DNA of 64,000 bases from Leifsonia sp. Root1293 (lineage in GTDB: Bacteria > Actinomycetota > Actinomycetes > Actinomycetales > Microbacteriaceae). The position numbers and the translations under genes were made by a program. The notes beneath the pieces were generated by a model, which saw nothing but the letters and a program-made list of their open reading frames with translations, did not search any database and was not told the DNA's origin. Every line of letters begins with the position of its first letter. Position 1 is the stretch's first letter. Shown here piece by piece: positions 41,390 through 50,892 of this stretch. The DNA lies in the NCBI RefSeq assembly GCF_001425325.1, contig NZ_LMEH01000001.1:1578688-1642687 (forward strand). The letters are read 5' to 3'.

Positions 41390-42862
41390 TCACCGTTGAT
41401 CGTGCATCCGCTGTCGAAGGGCGTGCGCCTGTCGCACCCGGCCTCGTCGGGCGGGTCGCCACTCGGGCGGACCGAGTTCGGGCGGCGGCATGATCTCGGG
41501 GCTGCCGTCGACCATGCGCACCCGCCACCCGCCGCGGGTCTCGATGGTGCGGTGATGGAACCAGCACAGGAGCACCCCGTTGTCGACGTGAGTTCGTCTT
41601 TCGACCGACCACGGGACGACATGGTGCGCCTCGGTCTCGACGGCGGGTCGCGCGCAGATCACGCATCCGCCGTCACGGGCATCCAGCGCCCGGCGTTGGG
41701 CCCGGTTGAAGCACCGTTCGGTCGTGCCGAGGGCCAGGACCCTGCCATTCGCAGCGAGGTCGACGGCCTGGATGCCGTTGGCGCAGCACGCCTGCCGCAC
41801 GGCCGCCATGCTGATCGGGACCTCGAGACCGTCGACGTGCCCGACTCCGTGCCCGGACCCATGGTCTTCGGCGGAGACGGTGACGACCATCGTCGGAGAC
41901 GCCCCTCCCAGCGTGGGCAGTTCGCCAGACCGGCCGGCGATGTCGAACACCGTGATCAAGGCGTCATGCATGCGCTGGCTGCGGCTTCGCGGGTCTTTCC
42001 GTTGCGCGGGCTCGAGGCCGCTCTGCTGTTCCTGCTCGGCACGCTGCTGCTCCAGAGCCGCCAGCTCATGCTCGGGCATGAACCGCTCGGACTGGCGCGG
42101 GTTGGTCATGGCGGTGAAGACCGCCTGCATGCTCGCGGCGAGTTCGGGAACGGCCAGCCCACTGAACGGGATCATGCCATTGGGGGCCGGCTTGAACCAG
42201 AACCCGCGTGACGCGAACTGCTTCTCCGTCGGCTCGGCGCCGTCGGGATTCAGGAATTCCGCCCACACCTGGGCTTCGTCGCGGGTGCAGGACGGCGTCA
42301 CGGGCGGTAGGGCCGGAACGCCGGCTTCGGCGGCCGCTCCGATGGCGGAACACACGAGCTCATGCTCAGCCGGAACGAATCTGGAGTACGTGTCGGTCGG
42401 CGCGCCGGCCTTGGCCGCGCTGAGTACTCGGGTGATGACCTGTGCAGAATCGATGCCCAGCCGCCCGGTCGCCAGCCCAGCCCGCACCGCATCGAACTCG
42501 GCCGGAAGTTCGTCTCCCGTCATGGTGATGGCCGGCCGGGTCTGGGACCCCAGTCGCAGCCTCGCCCGGGCTGCGGGCGTACTGATGCGGATCATCTGCT
42601 CCATGAGTTCCGCCGCGGTCTGGAACCCCATCCGCTTCGCCAACGATTCCGAACCCAGGATCGTGCGGGATCGATGCGCGAGCTCGCCCGCCGCGATGAC
42701 CCGCACGGCATCGAGCGCCCGACCGGCGTCTTCGGTCGCTGCCGTGAACGCCAGCATGTCGCGATCGCTCAGTGCGGGCACGACTGCGGCATCAGCGGCC
42801 TCTGCCAGGAGCGCGCGCGTCGCTGCGACTGCCTCCCGCATCCGCTGGCCGAGTGATTCCAT
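41390..42862 (-). CDS. DUF222 / HNH endonuclease
   Basis: 490 residues. N-terminal and central part is the helical DUF222 domain (about 30-320: GRALDAVRVIAAGELAHRSR, LRLGSQTRPAITMTGDELPA). The C terminus is an HNH nuclease: CVICARPAVETEAHHVVPWS, then HVDNGVLLCWFHHRTIE, giving two His and Cys ligands plus the catalytic His-His. This family is present in many copies in actinobacterial genomes and behaves like a selfish or phage-defence-associated element, but its function is unresolved. Convergent with the YdeI-like gene; flanked upstream by REP-like repeats. Confidence 0.92.
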   Translation of the reverse strand: MESLGQRMREAVAATRALLAEAADAAVVPALSDRDMLAFTAATEDAGRALDAVRVIAAGELAHRSRTILGSESLAKRMGFQTAAELMEQMIRISTPAARARLRLGSQTRPAITMTGDELPAEFDAVRAGLATGRLGIDSAQVITRVLSAAKAGAPTDTYSRFVPAEHELVCSAIGAAAEAGVPALPPVTPSCTRDEAQVWAEFLNPDGAEPTEKQFASRGFWFKPAPNGMIPFSGLAVPELAASMQAVFTAMTNPRQSERFMPEHELAALEQQRAEQEQQSGLEPAQRKDPRSRSQRMHDALITVFDIAGRSGELPTLGGASPTMVVTVSAEDHGSGHGVGHVDGLEVPISMAAVRQACCANGIQAVDLAANGRVLALGTTERCFNRAQRRALDARDGGCVICARPAVETEAHHVVPWSVERRTHVDNGVLLCWFHHRTIETRGGWRVRMVDGSPEIMPPPELGPPEWRPARRGRVRQAHALRQRMHDQR

Positions 42863-42989
42863 ACCTTCACGCTAGGGGTACCCACCGACATTGGGGTTGT
42901 GACGAATAGGCATCTGATCGGCATTTTGTCATCAACAACCTGTGGATTCGATCGCGTGAGGGCGCGCTTGTGGAGGAGGACCGTCGGGA

Positions 42990-43110
42990 GTGATTTCGAT
43001 ACGCCTGCTCGCTGCGCTCGCGGGCTACTCAATCAGCGGAGGCGAGCGGGCTACTCAATCAGCGGGGTGCTTGTTGAGTTCTCGCGGGCCACTCGATCAG
43101 CGGAGGGCTC
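42990..43110. repeat. REP-like repeat cluster (three CTACTCAATCAGCG units)
   Basis: GCGGGCTACTCAATCAGCGG occurs at 43020-43039 and again exactly at 43046-43065, with a diverged third copy (GCGGGCCACTCGATCAGCGG) at 43084-43103. It is preceded by TTTCGATACGCCTGCTCGCTG (42993 onward, shown here abbreviated: TTTCGATACG...GCTGCGCTCG), the usual left part of intergenic REP-type elements seen in this family. Spacers are too short and uneven for CRISPR. Confidence 0.85.
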
Positions 43111-43125
43111 ACGGGCGCCGCGGAA

Positions 43126-43248
43126 GCCCGGGGTCGCCTGCCATTCGACCTGCCGAGCAGCATGGCCGCCGTGGAGGCCAGCCGGGAGGACGTCCCCTTC
43201 GACACGAAGGATCCGCTGTTCAGGTTCGGCCACGAGCTGAGCATCTGA
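43126..43248 (+). pseudogene. Relic 3' end of a GH3 beta-glucosidase
   Basis: The frame ending at TGA 43246 encodes RLPFDLPSSMAAVEASREDV, then PFDTKDPLFRFGHELSI. This is the C-terminal signature of GH3 exo-glycosidases, which end with LPFD(L/I)PRSM....DVP.D..DPLF.FGHGL. Nothing of the catalytic domains remains: upstream the frame runs into the REP-like repeats. A strong hairpin 22 bases after the stop looks like the original terminator. The FGHEL end (Glu for Gly) suggests further decay. Confidence 0.65.
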
Positions 43249-43270
43249 CACCTCGACAGTGGAGACGGTG

Positions 43271-43308
43271 CAGCCGTGCGAGCGCGAGGCGCCTCCCTCG
43301 CACGGCTG
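43271..43308. terminator. Hairpin terminator downstream of GH3 relic
   Basis: Perfect 12-bp arms (43271-43282 / 43297-43308; CAGCCGTGCGAG and complement), the loop itself containing the palindrome GAGGCGCCTC. Also sits 52 bases before the DUF1254 start, insulating it. Confidence 0.75.
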
Positions 43309-43359
43309 ACGGCGCCTATCGTTGAAGGCACTCGCACCGTCGAACGTCGAATGAGGATC

Positions 43360-44646
43360 ATGAGCCAGATCACCGCACCCAGCCCCGACGACGTCACGCA
43401 GGCATGGGTGTACCTTCTCGGCCGGTACCTGGTGATGCGTCAGGAGAGAATCGACCTGGCCGAGGACGGTGTCGACTACAACGTCATCAAGCACAACCCG
43501 GCTGTCGTCGTCGGCTCCTCGGCCGGGACGGCCCCCACCTTCGTGAACCCGAACCTGGATGTCGTGTACTCGGAGGCCTGGATAGCGGTGGATGCGGCCA
43601 CGCCGGCCATTCTGGAGATCCCGGCCGTACCCGCCGACCGGTACTACACGGTGCAGATCGTGGACGAGTGGGCCGAGATCACCCACAACATCAATGAGCG
43701 CAACTTCCCCGACGCCCCCTACGGTCGTTACGCGATCTGCCTCGAGGGCACCGAACCTGACATTCCCGACGGCTGCCTGCGCATCGACATCCCCTCCTCG
43801 AAGGCCAAGATGCTCGCCAGGGTGCAGATCGGCGACGATGTCGACGCTGCTGTGGATCTGCAGCACCGGTTCACGCTGTCGTCGCTCGGCTCACCGACAC
43901 TGACAGCCCCGACCGACCTGCCCGACTTCGACAACGCCCACCTGCCCGGCGCGTGGATGTTCACCGAGCCCTACGTCGCGGCCGCGCTCGCCCCCGTCGA
44001 CGCCTGCGGCAGGGCTGGAGAACTGCAACCGCTCGTGTCCGGCATCGCGGCCTACATCGGCTCGGATTCCAGCCGGAAAGCGGAGGTCGATGAGACCATC
44101 GCGTCCGTCGCGATCCCCGCGTTCGTGCACTTCGTGACCCATTTCGGCAACGTCACCAACGGGTGGTCCTCCACGGCGGCGTACCCGAAGTTCGGTGACG
44201 ACTTCTGGTTCCGGGCCACGGCCAACTTCGGCGGCATCTGGTGGAACTCGTCGAACGAGGCCGTCTACGAACTGCTCCATGTCGACGCCCAGGATCAGCC
44301 GACGACCGGCGACAGGTCGTACCGGATGACATTCGCCGCCGACGCCTTGCCTGGCGACGTGGTCGATGGTTTCTGGTCGCTCACCGTCTACGGGAAGCCC
44401 GATTACATGCTCGTCCCGAACGCCGCAGGCCGGTTCACGGTGGGGTCGGAGCACCCGCTGGCGGCATCCGCCGACGGTTCGATCGAGCTCGTGTTCTCGC
44501 CCGAGCTTCCCGACGGCGTTCGCGAGAGCAACTGGCTTCCCACGCCGGCCGGAAAGCCGTTCACAGCGGACCTGCGGCTCTACCTCCCCCACGAGTCCGT
44601 TCGGTCGGGCGAGTGGACCCCACCGGCACTCCACCCGATCAGCTGA
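43360..44646 (+). CDS. DUF1254/DUF1214 protein
   Basis: 428 residues from ATG 43360 (MSQITAPSPDDV; ATG 43351 is 3 codons earlier). The N-terminal half (FVNPNLDVVYSEAWIAVDAA, RYYTVQIVDEWAEITHNINE) is DUF1254, the C-terminal half (YRMTFAADALPGDVVDGFWS, LTVYGKPDYMLVPNAAGRFT, NWLPTPAGKPFTADLRLYLP) is DUF1214. These two-domain proteins are often secreted or envelope-linked in Gram-negatives; here no signal peptide is seen. Role unknown. Convergent with the IclR gene. Confidence 0.9.
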   Translation: MSQITAPSPDDVTQAWVYLLGRYLVMRQERIDLAEDGVDYNVIKHNPAVVVGSSAGTAPTFVNPNLDVVYSEAWIAVDAATPAILEIPAVPADRYYTVQIVDEWAEITHNINERNFPDAPYGRYAICLEGTEPDIPDGCLRIDIPSSKAKMLARVQIGDDVDAAVDLQHRFTLSSLGSPTLTAPTDLPDFDNAHLPGAWMFTEPYVAAALAPVDACGRAGELQPLVSGIAAYIGSDSSRKAEVDETIASVAIPAFVHFVTHFGNVTNGWSSTAAYPKFGDDFWFRATANFGGIWWNSSNEAVYELLHVDAQDQPTTGDRSYRMTFAADALPGDVVDGFWSLTVYGKPDYMLVPNAAGRFTVGSEHPLAASADGSIELVFSPELPDGVRESNWLPTPAGKPFTADLRLYLPHESVRSGEWTPPALHPIS

Positions 44647-44661
44647 CGGCCCGCGGGCCGA

Positions 44662-45453
44662 TCACTCTCCGTGGTTCGCCAGCCTGCGCGACACCCTATG
44701 GGCCTCGAGCAGCAGTGCCCTGCCCAGTTCCTTCTGCCGCTCCGGCTTGAACCGGCTCTCGATCCCGGTGAGCGTGAGTGCCCACATCGGGCGATTCGCT
44801 CGGTCGAAGATCGCGGCCGCCATGCCCCAACTGCCCTCGACGATGCGTCCTGGGTTGACGACGTAGCCGACCTCCTGCGCATCGGCGATCGTCGCTCGGA
44901 TGCCGGCGAGGGTCTGGTTCACACCGTGGCGGTTGCCGCTGAGATCGAGCCTGGCGAGATGCTCCTCCTGCTCCGCCTCATCGAGGTGGGCGAGGATCGC
45001 GAGCCCTGCCGAGCCGATCCCCAGCGGGAACCGCGTGCCCTCGGCGAGCACGAACGACCGGATGGGGAAGCTCCCCTCCTCACGCAGCAGGCAGATGGTC
45101 TCGTCGCGCCGGCGCATCGAGAGGAACGCCGACTCCCCGGTGGATGCGGCCAGCCGCACGAGCGACGGATGCGCGATCTCCTCGATCGGGAAGCGGCTCG
45201 CAGCGGCCGACCCCATCACGTACATCTCGGCGCCGAGGAACCAACGTCCGCTCGACTCGTCCTGGTCGAGCAGCCCCTCGGCCGCGAGGGAGTTGAGCAG
45301 CCGATGCACGGTGGGCTTCGTCAGCCCCGTCGCTGCGACGAGGTCGTTCAGCCGAACGCCGTCCGCGCGCGCACTGGTGACCTCGCGGAGGAGCGTTCCC
45401 ACGCGCTGCACCACCTGGGTGCCCGCGGGCGGTTGCGGCATCCGACGTTCCAT
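44662..45453 (-). CDS. IclR-family transcriptional regulator
   Basis: 263 residues. The N-terminal winged helix VRLNDLVAATGLTKPTVHRL-LNSLAAEGLL is followed by the GAF-like effector domain (SGESAFLSMRRRDETICLL-type, RFPLGIGSAGLAILAHLDEA, GYVVNPGRIVEGSWGMAAAI). IclR proteins such as PcaR commonly control aromatic-acid degradation and thiolase/CoA-transferase genes. It is divergent from the CoA-transferase pair, its likely target. The intervening region has a GGAATTCC palindrome. Confidence 0.93.
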   Translation of the reverse strand: MERRMPQPPAGTQVVQRVGTLLREVTSARADGVRLNDLVAATGLTKPTVHRLLNSLAAEGLLDQDESSGRWFLGAEMYVMGSAAASRFPIEEIAHPSLVRLAASTGESAFLSMRRRDETICLLREEGSFPIRSFVLAEGTRFPLGIGSAGLAILAHLDEAEQEEHLARLDLSGNRHGVNQTLAGIRATIADAQEVGYVVNPGRIVEGSWGMAAAIFDRANRPMWALTLTGIESRFKPERQKELGRALLLEAHRVSRRLANHGE

Positions 45454-45472
45454 AGTGTGAAACTTTCTCTCC

Positions 45473-45480
45473 GGAATTCC
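45473..45480. promoter_or_regulatory. Candidate IclR operator core
   Basis: GGAATTCC palindrome in TCCGGAATTCCACA, 20 bases upstream of the IclR start, followed by a direct repeat CCACATG (45479-45485 and 45491-45497). A plausible shared operator for the divergent pair. Confidence 0.4.
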
Positions 45481-45573
45481 ACATGCTAGTCCACATGTTG
45501 ATCGGCGCCGGATGCCGTCCTAGGGTCGGAACGACGCCGTCTCCGCGGCGCCACTCGATGGAGAGGGAGCAAC

Positions 45574-46308
45574 GTGACGAAACTGGCCACGGACACCAGG
45601 GCGCTGATCAGCGGCCTGGTCGCGGACGGGATGACCATCGCCGTCGGAGGATTCGGCCTCAGCGGGGTTCCGTTCGACCTCATCGACGCCCTGCGCGATT
45701 CGGAGGCGAAGGACCTCGTGATCGTGTCGAACAACATGGGCGTCGACGGCAAGGGCCTGGGCGTGCTGCTCGAGAACAACCAGGTGGCCAAGGTCATCGG
45801 GTCCTACGTCGGCGAGAACAGGCTGTTCGCCAGCCAGTACCTCGACGGTCGCCTCGATGTCGAGTTCGTGCCGCAGGGCACGCTGGCCGAACGGCTGCGC
45901 GCCGGCGGCGCCGGCATCCCGGCCTTCTACACGAAGACGGGTGTCGGCACCCAGGTCGCCGAGGGCAAGCCGCTCGCCGACTTCGACGGCGAGACCTACC
46001 TCATGGAGCGGGCCATCACGGCCGACATCGCCCTCGTGCGCGCCCATCTCTCCGACACGGAGGGCAACCTCGTCTACCGCTACACAGCACGCAACTTCAA
46101 CCCCGCCGTCGCCACAGCCGGGCGCGTCACGGTCGCCGAGGCCGAACGCATCGTCGAGGTCGGCGAGATCGACCCGAACGTCATCGTGACTCCGGGCATC
46201 TTCGTGCAGCACCTCGTACAGGCGAGCGACCGCGAGAAGCCGATCGAGCAGCGCACGGTGCGCCCGGCACCATCCACCGACGCCGCAACCACCGAGGGGG
46301 GCAACTGA
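45574..46308 (+). CDS. 3-oxoacid CoA-transferase, subunit A
   Basis: 244 residues from GTG 45574 with GAGAGGGAG upstream. [20 protein letters not shown] is the family-1 CoA-transferase glycine motif (GGFGLCG type), with [20 protein letters not shown] and [20 protein letters not shown] following. It forms an alpha2beta2 enzyme with the next gene product, moving CoA from succinyl-CoA to acetoacetate (SCOT/ScoA) or 3-oxoadipate (PcaI). No thiolase or protocatechuate genes are adjacent, so the acid substrate is unresolved; the IclR neighbour slightly favours the beta-ketoadipate type. Confidence 0.9.
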   Translation: MTKLATDTRALISGLVADGMTIAVGGFGLSGVPFDLIDALRDSEAKDLVIVSNNMGVDGKGLGVLLENNQVAKVIGSYVGENRLFASQYLDGRLDVEFVPQGTLAERLRAGGAGIPAFYTKTGVGTQVAEGKPLADFDGETYLMERAITADIALVRAHLSDTEGNLVYRYTARNFNPAVATAGRVTVAEAERIVEVGEIDPNVIVTPGIFVQHLVQASDREKPIEQRTVRPAPSTDAATTEGGN

Positions 46309-46309
46309 C

Positions 46310-46954
<645 letters not shown>

Positions 46955-47004
46955 CACGAGCCACTCCCTGCCCTCGGCGGCTCATCGCCCCCCATCCGAG
47001 CGTT

Positions 47005-47062
47005 TACAGGATGAGAGCGAGGATGGCCCTTCAACAGACCCCAACGGGGTGCTCATCCTGTA
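47005..47062. terminator. Nested inverted repeat between convergent genes
   Basis: Outer arms TACAGGATGAG (47005-47015) and its complement (47052-47062) enclose 36 bases that include the hairpin ACCCC-AAC-GGGGT (47038-47050). Lies between the convergent CoA-transferase and epoxide-hydrolase genes and may serve as a bidirectional terminator, though it lacks a T-run. Confidence 0.55.
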
Positions 47063-47093
47063 GGCGTGCCCGCACGTAGGCCGGACGCACCAG

Positions 47094-48266
47094 TCAGAGC
47101 CGAGCTCGGAACGGCCTGAAGAAGTCGCGCAGCTCCTGCGCGTAGAGCTCGGGCTCCTCGAAGGCGGCGAAGTGTCCGCCGCGAGCGGGTTCGGTTGCGC
47201 TCACCAGATTGGTCGAACGCTCCAGCCAGTCCCGAGGCGCCCGCACGATGTCAGCCGGGAAGATCGAGAAGCCCGACGGCACCTCCACGCGCCGGGCCAG
47301 CTGCTCCGGGGGCAACTTCGAATTCGCGTTGTACATCCTCATCGACGAGCCGATAGTTCCCGTCAGCCAGTAGATCGTGACGTTCGTGAGGATCTCGTCC
47401 TTGGTGAAGCTCCGCTCGACATCGCCGCCGCAGTCGCTCCAGGCCCTCATCTTCTCGACGATCCAGGCGGCCAGACCCACCGGAGAGTCGGTGAGGCCGA
47501 AGGCGGCGGTCTGCGGCTTGGTGCGGTGCATCGCGCCGTAGGCGCCCTCCGTCGCATTCCAGTGCGCCGCGTCAGCCACCAGTGCGCGCTCGTCGGCTGA
47601 GAGCTCGGACAGGTCGACGCCCGGTGCCGGGATGCCGGCATCCGTTCGATGCACGGCGACGATTCTGTCGGGATGATCGAGGGCGAGGTACCGGCTCACA
47701 TGGCTGCCGATGTCGCCTCCTGCCGCGCCGAACCGATCGTGGCCGATGACGGTCATCAGTTCGGCCCAGAGCCCGGCGACGGCCCGAGAATCGAGGGGTG
47801 TCGACGGATGCTCCGAGTAGCCGAATCCGGGCATGTCGGGAACGATCACCTCGAAGGCATCGGCGGGGTCTGCGCCGTGCGCACCGGGGTCGGTGAGCAG
47901 CGGGATGACCTTCGAGAACCGCCAGAACGAATCCGGCCAGCCGTGCGTGAGCACGAGCGGGAACGGTCCGCCCGATGCCGCCGATCGGTCATCCGCAGCC
48001 GGAGCGTGCACCAGGTGGATGCCCAGTCCGCCCACCTGCGCGCTGAACCGCGGCAACCTGTCGAGAGCCTCCTCCTGCGCTGCCCAGTCGAACTCATCGA
48101 TCCAGTAGGCGACGAGTTCCTGCAGGTACTCGAGATCGGTGCCGAGGCTCCAGCCCGCGTCTTCAGGCGCATCGGGCCAGCGCGTCTTCAGAAGCCGTTC
48201 CCGCAGATCGTCGAGGGCGCCCGGCTCGGCGTGCTGGCTGAACGGCTGGAGAGCGGCATCCGACAT
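47094..48266 (-). CDS. Epoxide hydrolase (EHN-type alpha/beta hydrolase)
   Basis: 390 residues. The N-terminal EHN domain (FSQHAEPGALDDLRERLLKT-RWPDAPEDAGWSLGT) precedes the alpha/beta core: LVLTHGWPDSFWRF (HGWP oxyanion motif), GGDIGSHVSRYLAL (Asp nucleophile) and a late catalytic ARGGHFAAFEEPE His. Enzymes of this kind open epoxides of terpenoids or aromatic degradation products. ATG 48266 marks the family N terminus; an open frame continues upstream but it is antisense to the next gene. Confidence 0.92.
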   Translation of the reverse strand: MSDAALQPFSQHAEPGALDDLRERLLKTRWPDAPEDAGWSLGTDLEYLQELVAYWIDEFDWAAQEEALDRLPRFSAQVGGLGIHLVHAPAADDRSAASGGPFPLVLTHGWPDSFWRFSKVIPLLTDPGAHGADPADAFEVIVPDMPGFGYSEHPSTPLDSRAVAGLWAELMTVIGHDRFGAAGGDIGSHVSRYLALDHPDRIVAVHRTDAGIPAPGVDLSELSADERALVADAAHWNATEGAYGAMHRTKPQTAAFGLTDSPVGLAAWIVEKMRAWSDCGGDVERSFTKDEILTNVTIYWLTGTIGSSMRMYNANSKLPPEQLARRVEVPSGFSIFPADIVRAPRDWLERSTNLVSATEPARGGHFAAFEEPELYAQELRDFFRPFRARL

Positions 48267-48316
48267 GCCTCTCAGCCTAGGGACGGAGCGCGCGGATCGG
48301 GCGGTCGCACGGCAGG

Positions 48317-49075
48317 ATGGTGTCGATGGACGACGTGAACCGGCCGGAGCCGCATCCGGCGCAGCCCTCGGAGCAGCACCCGGCACCTCCCCTCGAGCCG
48401 GAAGGGGCTCCTGGCCGAGCCCGCCGGCTCGCCGCCGGAATGGAGAACCGCCACCCCGCGTGGTTCGTGGAGCACGCCCTGGCTGCCGGCTGGATCTGGG
48501 CGGGTTTCTGGGTGGCACTGCTGTTCGTCGCCGATCACTTCGACCTGCACGCCGTGATCTGGGTCGTGCTCGTGGTGATCGCCGTGCTTCCGAGCTTCGC
48601 CGCGACCATCGTGGTGCTGAGCCAGACCCCCCGCTCCCACCTCGAACGCCCGGAGTCCGTGCTCGCGCACTTCTTCGGCCGCTTCGCCGGGTACACCTTC
48701 GCCTTCGTGGCGTGGACGATCTCGGTCGTGCTGAGTGCGACGATCGCCGCCCAGCTGCAGAGCGCCGGCAAGGACAGTGAGACCGCGACCCTCGGCATCG
48801 GCGCCGGCTGGCTGCTGGCCGCCGTTCCCGTCGTGGTGCTCTTCCTCTGGCTGGTGCTGACCTTCCGCTACGCCTGGTACCTCTCGCGACTGCGCGGCTG
48901 GCGGGCGCACCCGAGGCGCACGCGCCTGCCGAAGGGTTTCCTCGAGGGAATGCCGCGCACGCACGCCGTCGTCGTCGGACTCGCGCACCCGGCACTGCTG
49001 GCCGTCACGGGCAGCCTCGCCGTTCTGCTCGCCAGCGCCCTCTGGGTCGACGACGTCACCATCCACCTCATCTAG
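48317..49075 (+). CDS. Hypothetical multi-spanning membrane protein
   Basis: 252 residues. A Pro/Glu-rich cytoplasmic N terminus (RPEPHPAQPSEQ) is followed by four strongly hydrophobic segments (about 55-75, 82-102, 120-150, 160-180) and a last one near 225-245. No known family is recognised. It is divergent from the epoxide hydrolase and convergent with a kinase gene, with ends 18 bases apart. Confidence 0.75.
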   Translation: MVSMDDVNRPEPHPAQPSEQHPAPPLEPEGAPGRARRLAAGMENRHPAWFVEHALAAGWIWAGFWVALLFVADHFDLHAVIWVVLVVIAVLPSFAATIVVLSQTPRSHLERPESVLAHFFGRFAGYTFAFVAWTISVVLSATIAAQLQSAGKDSETATLGIGAGWLLAAVPVVVLFLWLVLTFRYAWYLSRLRGWRAHPRRTRLPKGFLEGMPRTHAVVVGLAHPALLAVTGSLAVLLASALWVDDVTIHLI

Positions 49076-49093
49076 AACGAGCGCGCACACCGG

Positions 49094-49807
49094 TCACAGG
49101 ACCTCGCCGGTCACCCCGGACACGACGAGGTCGGCCCGCTCCACCGACTGCTCGATGAGCACGGCGTTGGCGCCGTCGACCTCGCGCGCCCAGGCCGTGG
49201 CGGCCTCCGGCGTTCGCCCGTGGCGGGTGTGCCGGTCGATCAGCCGGCGCTCGCGCTCGGCGACGGGAGTCGAGCAGAACCAGGCGGCGTCGAGCATCTC
49301 CCGCACGCCCGACCAGGGTGCGGCATCCGAGAGCAGGTAGTTGCCCTCGATGACGACGATCGTCGCGGAGTCCTCGACGGCGATCTCACCCGCGACCCCC
49401 TCGTCGACCGTGCGCCTGAAGCTCGGGGCGTAGACGGTATGGCCGTGCTCCGTGCGGAGGCGGTCGAGGAGCGCGACGAAGCCCCAGCCGTCGAAGGTCT
49501 CGATGGCTCCCTTGCGGTCGTGGATGCCGAGCCTGTCGAGCGTGGAGTTCGCGAGGTGGAAGCCGTCCATCGGCAGGTGCACGGCAGGTCCGGCCGCGGC
49601 TGCGCCCCCGTTGATCCGGTTCACGACGGCCCTCGCCAGCGTGGTCTTCCCACTCCCGGGGCTACCCGTGATGCCGATGAGCACCCGTCGACCGGCTGCA
49701 TCCGACAGCGAACGGATGCGGGCGACGAGGGCATCGACGGCCTCGGCCGACAGAACTGGTCGCTCTTCGCGCTCGGGGCGCTCCCCGCGTTCCGTACCGT
49801 CCACCAT
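49094..49807 (-). CDS. Uridine-kinase-like P-loop kinase
   Basis: 237 residues. Walker A is GITGSPGSGKTTLARAVVNR, Walker B-like ATIVVIEGNYLLSDAAPWSG, and the lid contains RLIDRHTRHGRTPEAATAW. This combination, with LPMDGFHLANSTLDRLGIHD, matches the nucleoside/PanK/phosphoribulokinase-like group often annotated as nucleoside/nucleotide kinase. The substrate, perhaps a pantothenate- or fructose-type molecule, is unknown. It starts 11 bases after the lipid kinase stop and is probably the second gene of that unit. Confidence 0.87.
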   Translation of the reverse strand: MVDGTERGERPEREERPVLSAEAVDALVARIRSLSDAAGRRVLIGITGSPGSGKTTLARAVVNRINGGAAAAGPAVHLPMDGFHLANSTLDRLGIHDRKGAIETFDGWGFVALLDRLRTEHGHTVYAPSFRRTVDEGVAGEIAVEDSATIVVIEGNYLLSDAAPWSGVREMLDAAWFCSTPVAERERRLIDRHTRHGRTPEAATAWAREVDGANAVLIEQSVERADLVVSGVTGEVL

Positions 49808-49818
49808 GTTGCCCCGGC

Positions 49819-50829
49819 TCAGGCCTCGGGCGGCATCCGCACGATCAGGCTGGACGGGTCGACCCAGGTCTTGAACGAGCGCGCCTCGCCGAAGGAGTCG
49901 CCGTCGAGCTGGATCTGCTCGGCCCGGCTCAGCGAGACGACGAGCTCCTTGCCCTTGAGGTAGTTCAGGGCCCGCACCTCCTTGGTGAGGCCCATGAGCC
50001 GGCGACCCGCCGTGGTGCGGCGCAGCACGCCGTTCTCCCAGAAGATCTTGGTCATGATCTGGATCCAGCCGAAGAAGCCCTCGGGACGGAGCACCACGAT
50101 GTCGAACTCTCCGTCGTCGACGGCGGCATCCGGAAGCAGCAGGATGTTGGCGGGAAGCGAACCGCAGTTGCCGACCATGATCGTGTGCGCCCGCAGGGTC
50201 TTGTTGCCCTTGCCGTCGAGGTTGTAGCGCAGGCGCAACTGGTTCTTGTCGCGGAGCGCGAGGCCGATCGCCTTGACGTAGGCCAGCCAACCGGCCTTCG
50301 CCTTGAGATCGTCGTCGGTGTTCGCGAGCATCTTCGCGTCGAGGCCGAGTCCGGCCATCACCAGGTAGGAGTGCCGACGCGTCTTGCCGTCGTCGCCGCG
50401 GATGTCGATCACGGCCATGTCGATCGGCCGGTCCTTGCCGGTGAGGGCCGTGCGCAGCGAGTTCTCGGCGTCGTCGAGGGTGAGGTCGAGGTTGCGGGCC
50501 AGAAGGTTGCCGGTGCCCGAAGGCAGCAGGGCGAGCGGCACCCCCTGTCCTCGGAGTGCTTCGGCCACGACGCGCACGGTTCCGTCGCCACCCGCGGCGA
50601 TCACGACGTCGGCCCCGACCTTCAGCGCCTCAGCGGTCTGCCCGGCGCCCGGGTCCTCCTCGGTGGTCTCGAGCCAGAGCGTCTCCGCCCAGCCCGTCTC
50701 GGCTTCGAGCGCCTGCAGTGCGGGGCGCAGGGCATCGGCGTCGAGCTTGACCGGGTTGTAGATCAGCACAGCCCGACGGGTCGAGGTGGAATCCGAGCTG
50801 GTGTCGGGCGGAACGGCTACATCGGTCAT
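49819..50829 (-). CDS. Diacylglycerol-kinase-family lipid kinase
   Basis: 336 residues. ADVVIAAGGDGTVRVVAEAL carries the GGDGT nucleotide-binding motif, LALLPSGTGNLLARNLDLTL follows, and a beta-sandwich second half (HTIMVGNCGSLPANILLLPD, DDGEFDIVVLRPEG) completes the DagK/YegS fold. It phosphorylates diacylglycerol or a related lipid at the membrane to recycle it into phosphatidate. Twin in operon with the downstream P-loop kinase. Confidence 0.92.
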   Translation of the reverse strand: MTDVAVPPDTSSDSTSTRRAVLIYNPVKLDADALRPALQALEAETGWAETLWLETTEEDPGAGQTAEALKVGADVVIAAGGDGTVRVVAEALRGQGVPLALLPSGTGNLLARNLDLTLDDAENSLRTALTGKDRPIDMAVIDIRGDDGKTRRHSYLVMAGLGLDAKMLANTDDDLKAKAGWLAYVKAIGLALRDKNQLRLRYNLDGKGNKTLRAHTIMVGNCGSLPANILLLPDAAVDDGEFDIVVLRPEGFFGWIQIMTKIFWENGVLRRTTAGRRLMGLTKEVRALNYLKGKELVVSLSRAEQIQLDGDSFGEARSFKTWVDPSSLIVRMPPEA

Positions 50830-50892
50830 CCGATCACCGTACGGGATCGGCGCCCCACCCGCAGGGGGGTTGCCGACGGTGTGCGCGACGCC

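Noticed and set aside
41390-42862. HNH gene as a homing endonuclease in an intron
   Set aside because: No interrupted host gene or intron structure; DUF222-HNH genes are free-standing.
43020-43103. Possible CRISPR array
   Set aside because: Only three units, spacers of 6 and 18 bases, the third unit diverged; fits a REP-type element.
48267-48995. Upstream extension of the epoxide hydrolase frame
   Set aside because: Arg/Ala-rich low-complexity sequence antisense to the membrane protein gene; the EHN domain starts at 48266.
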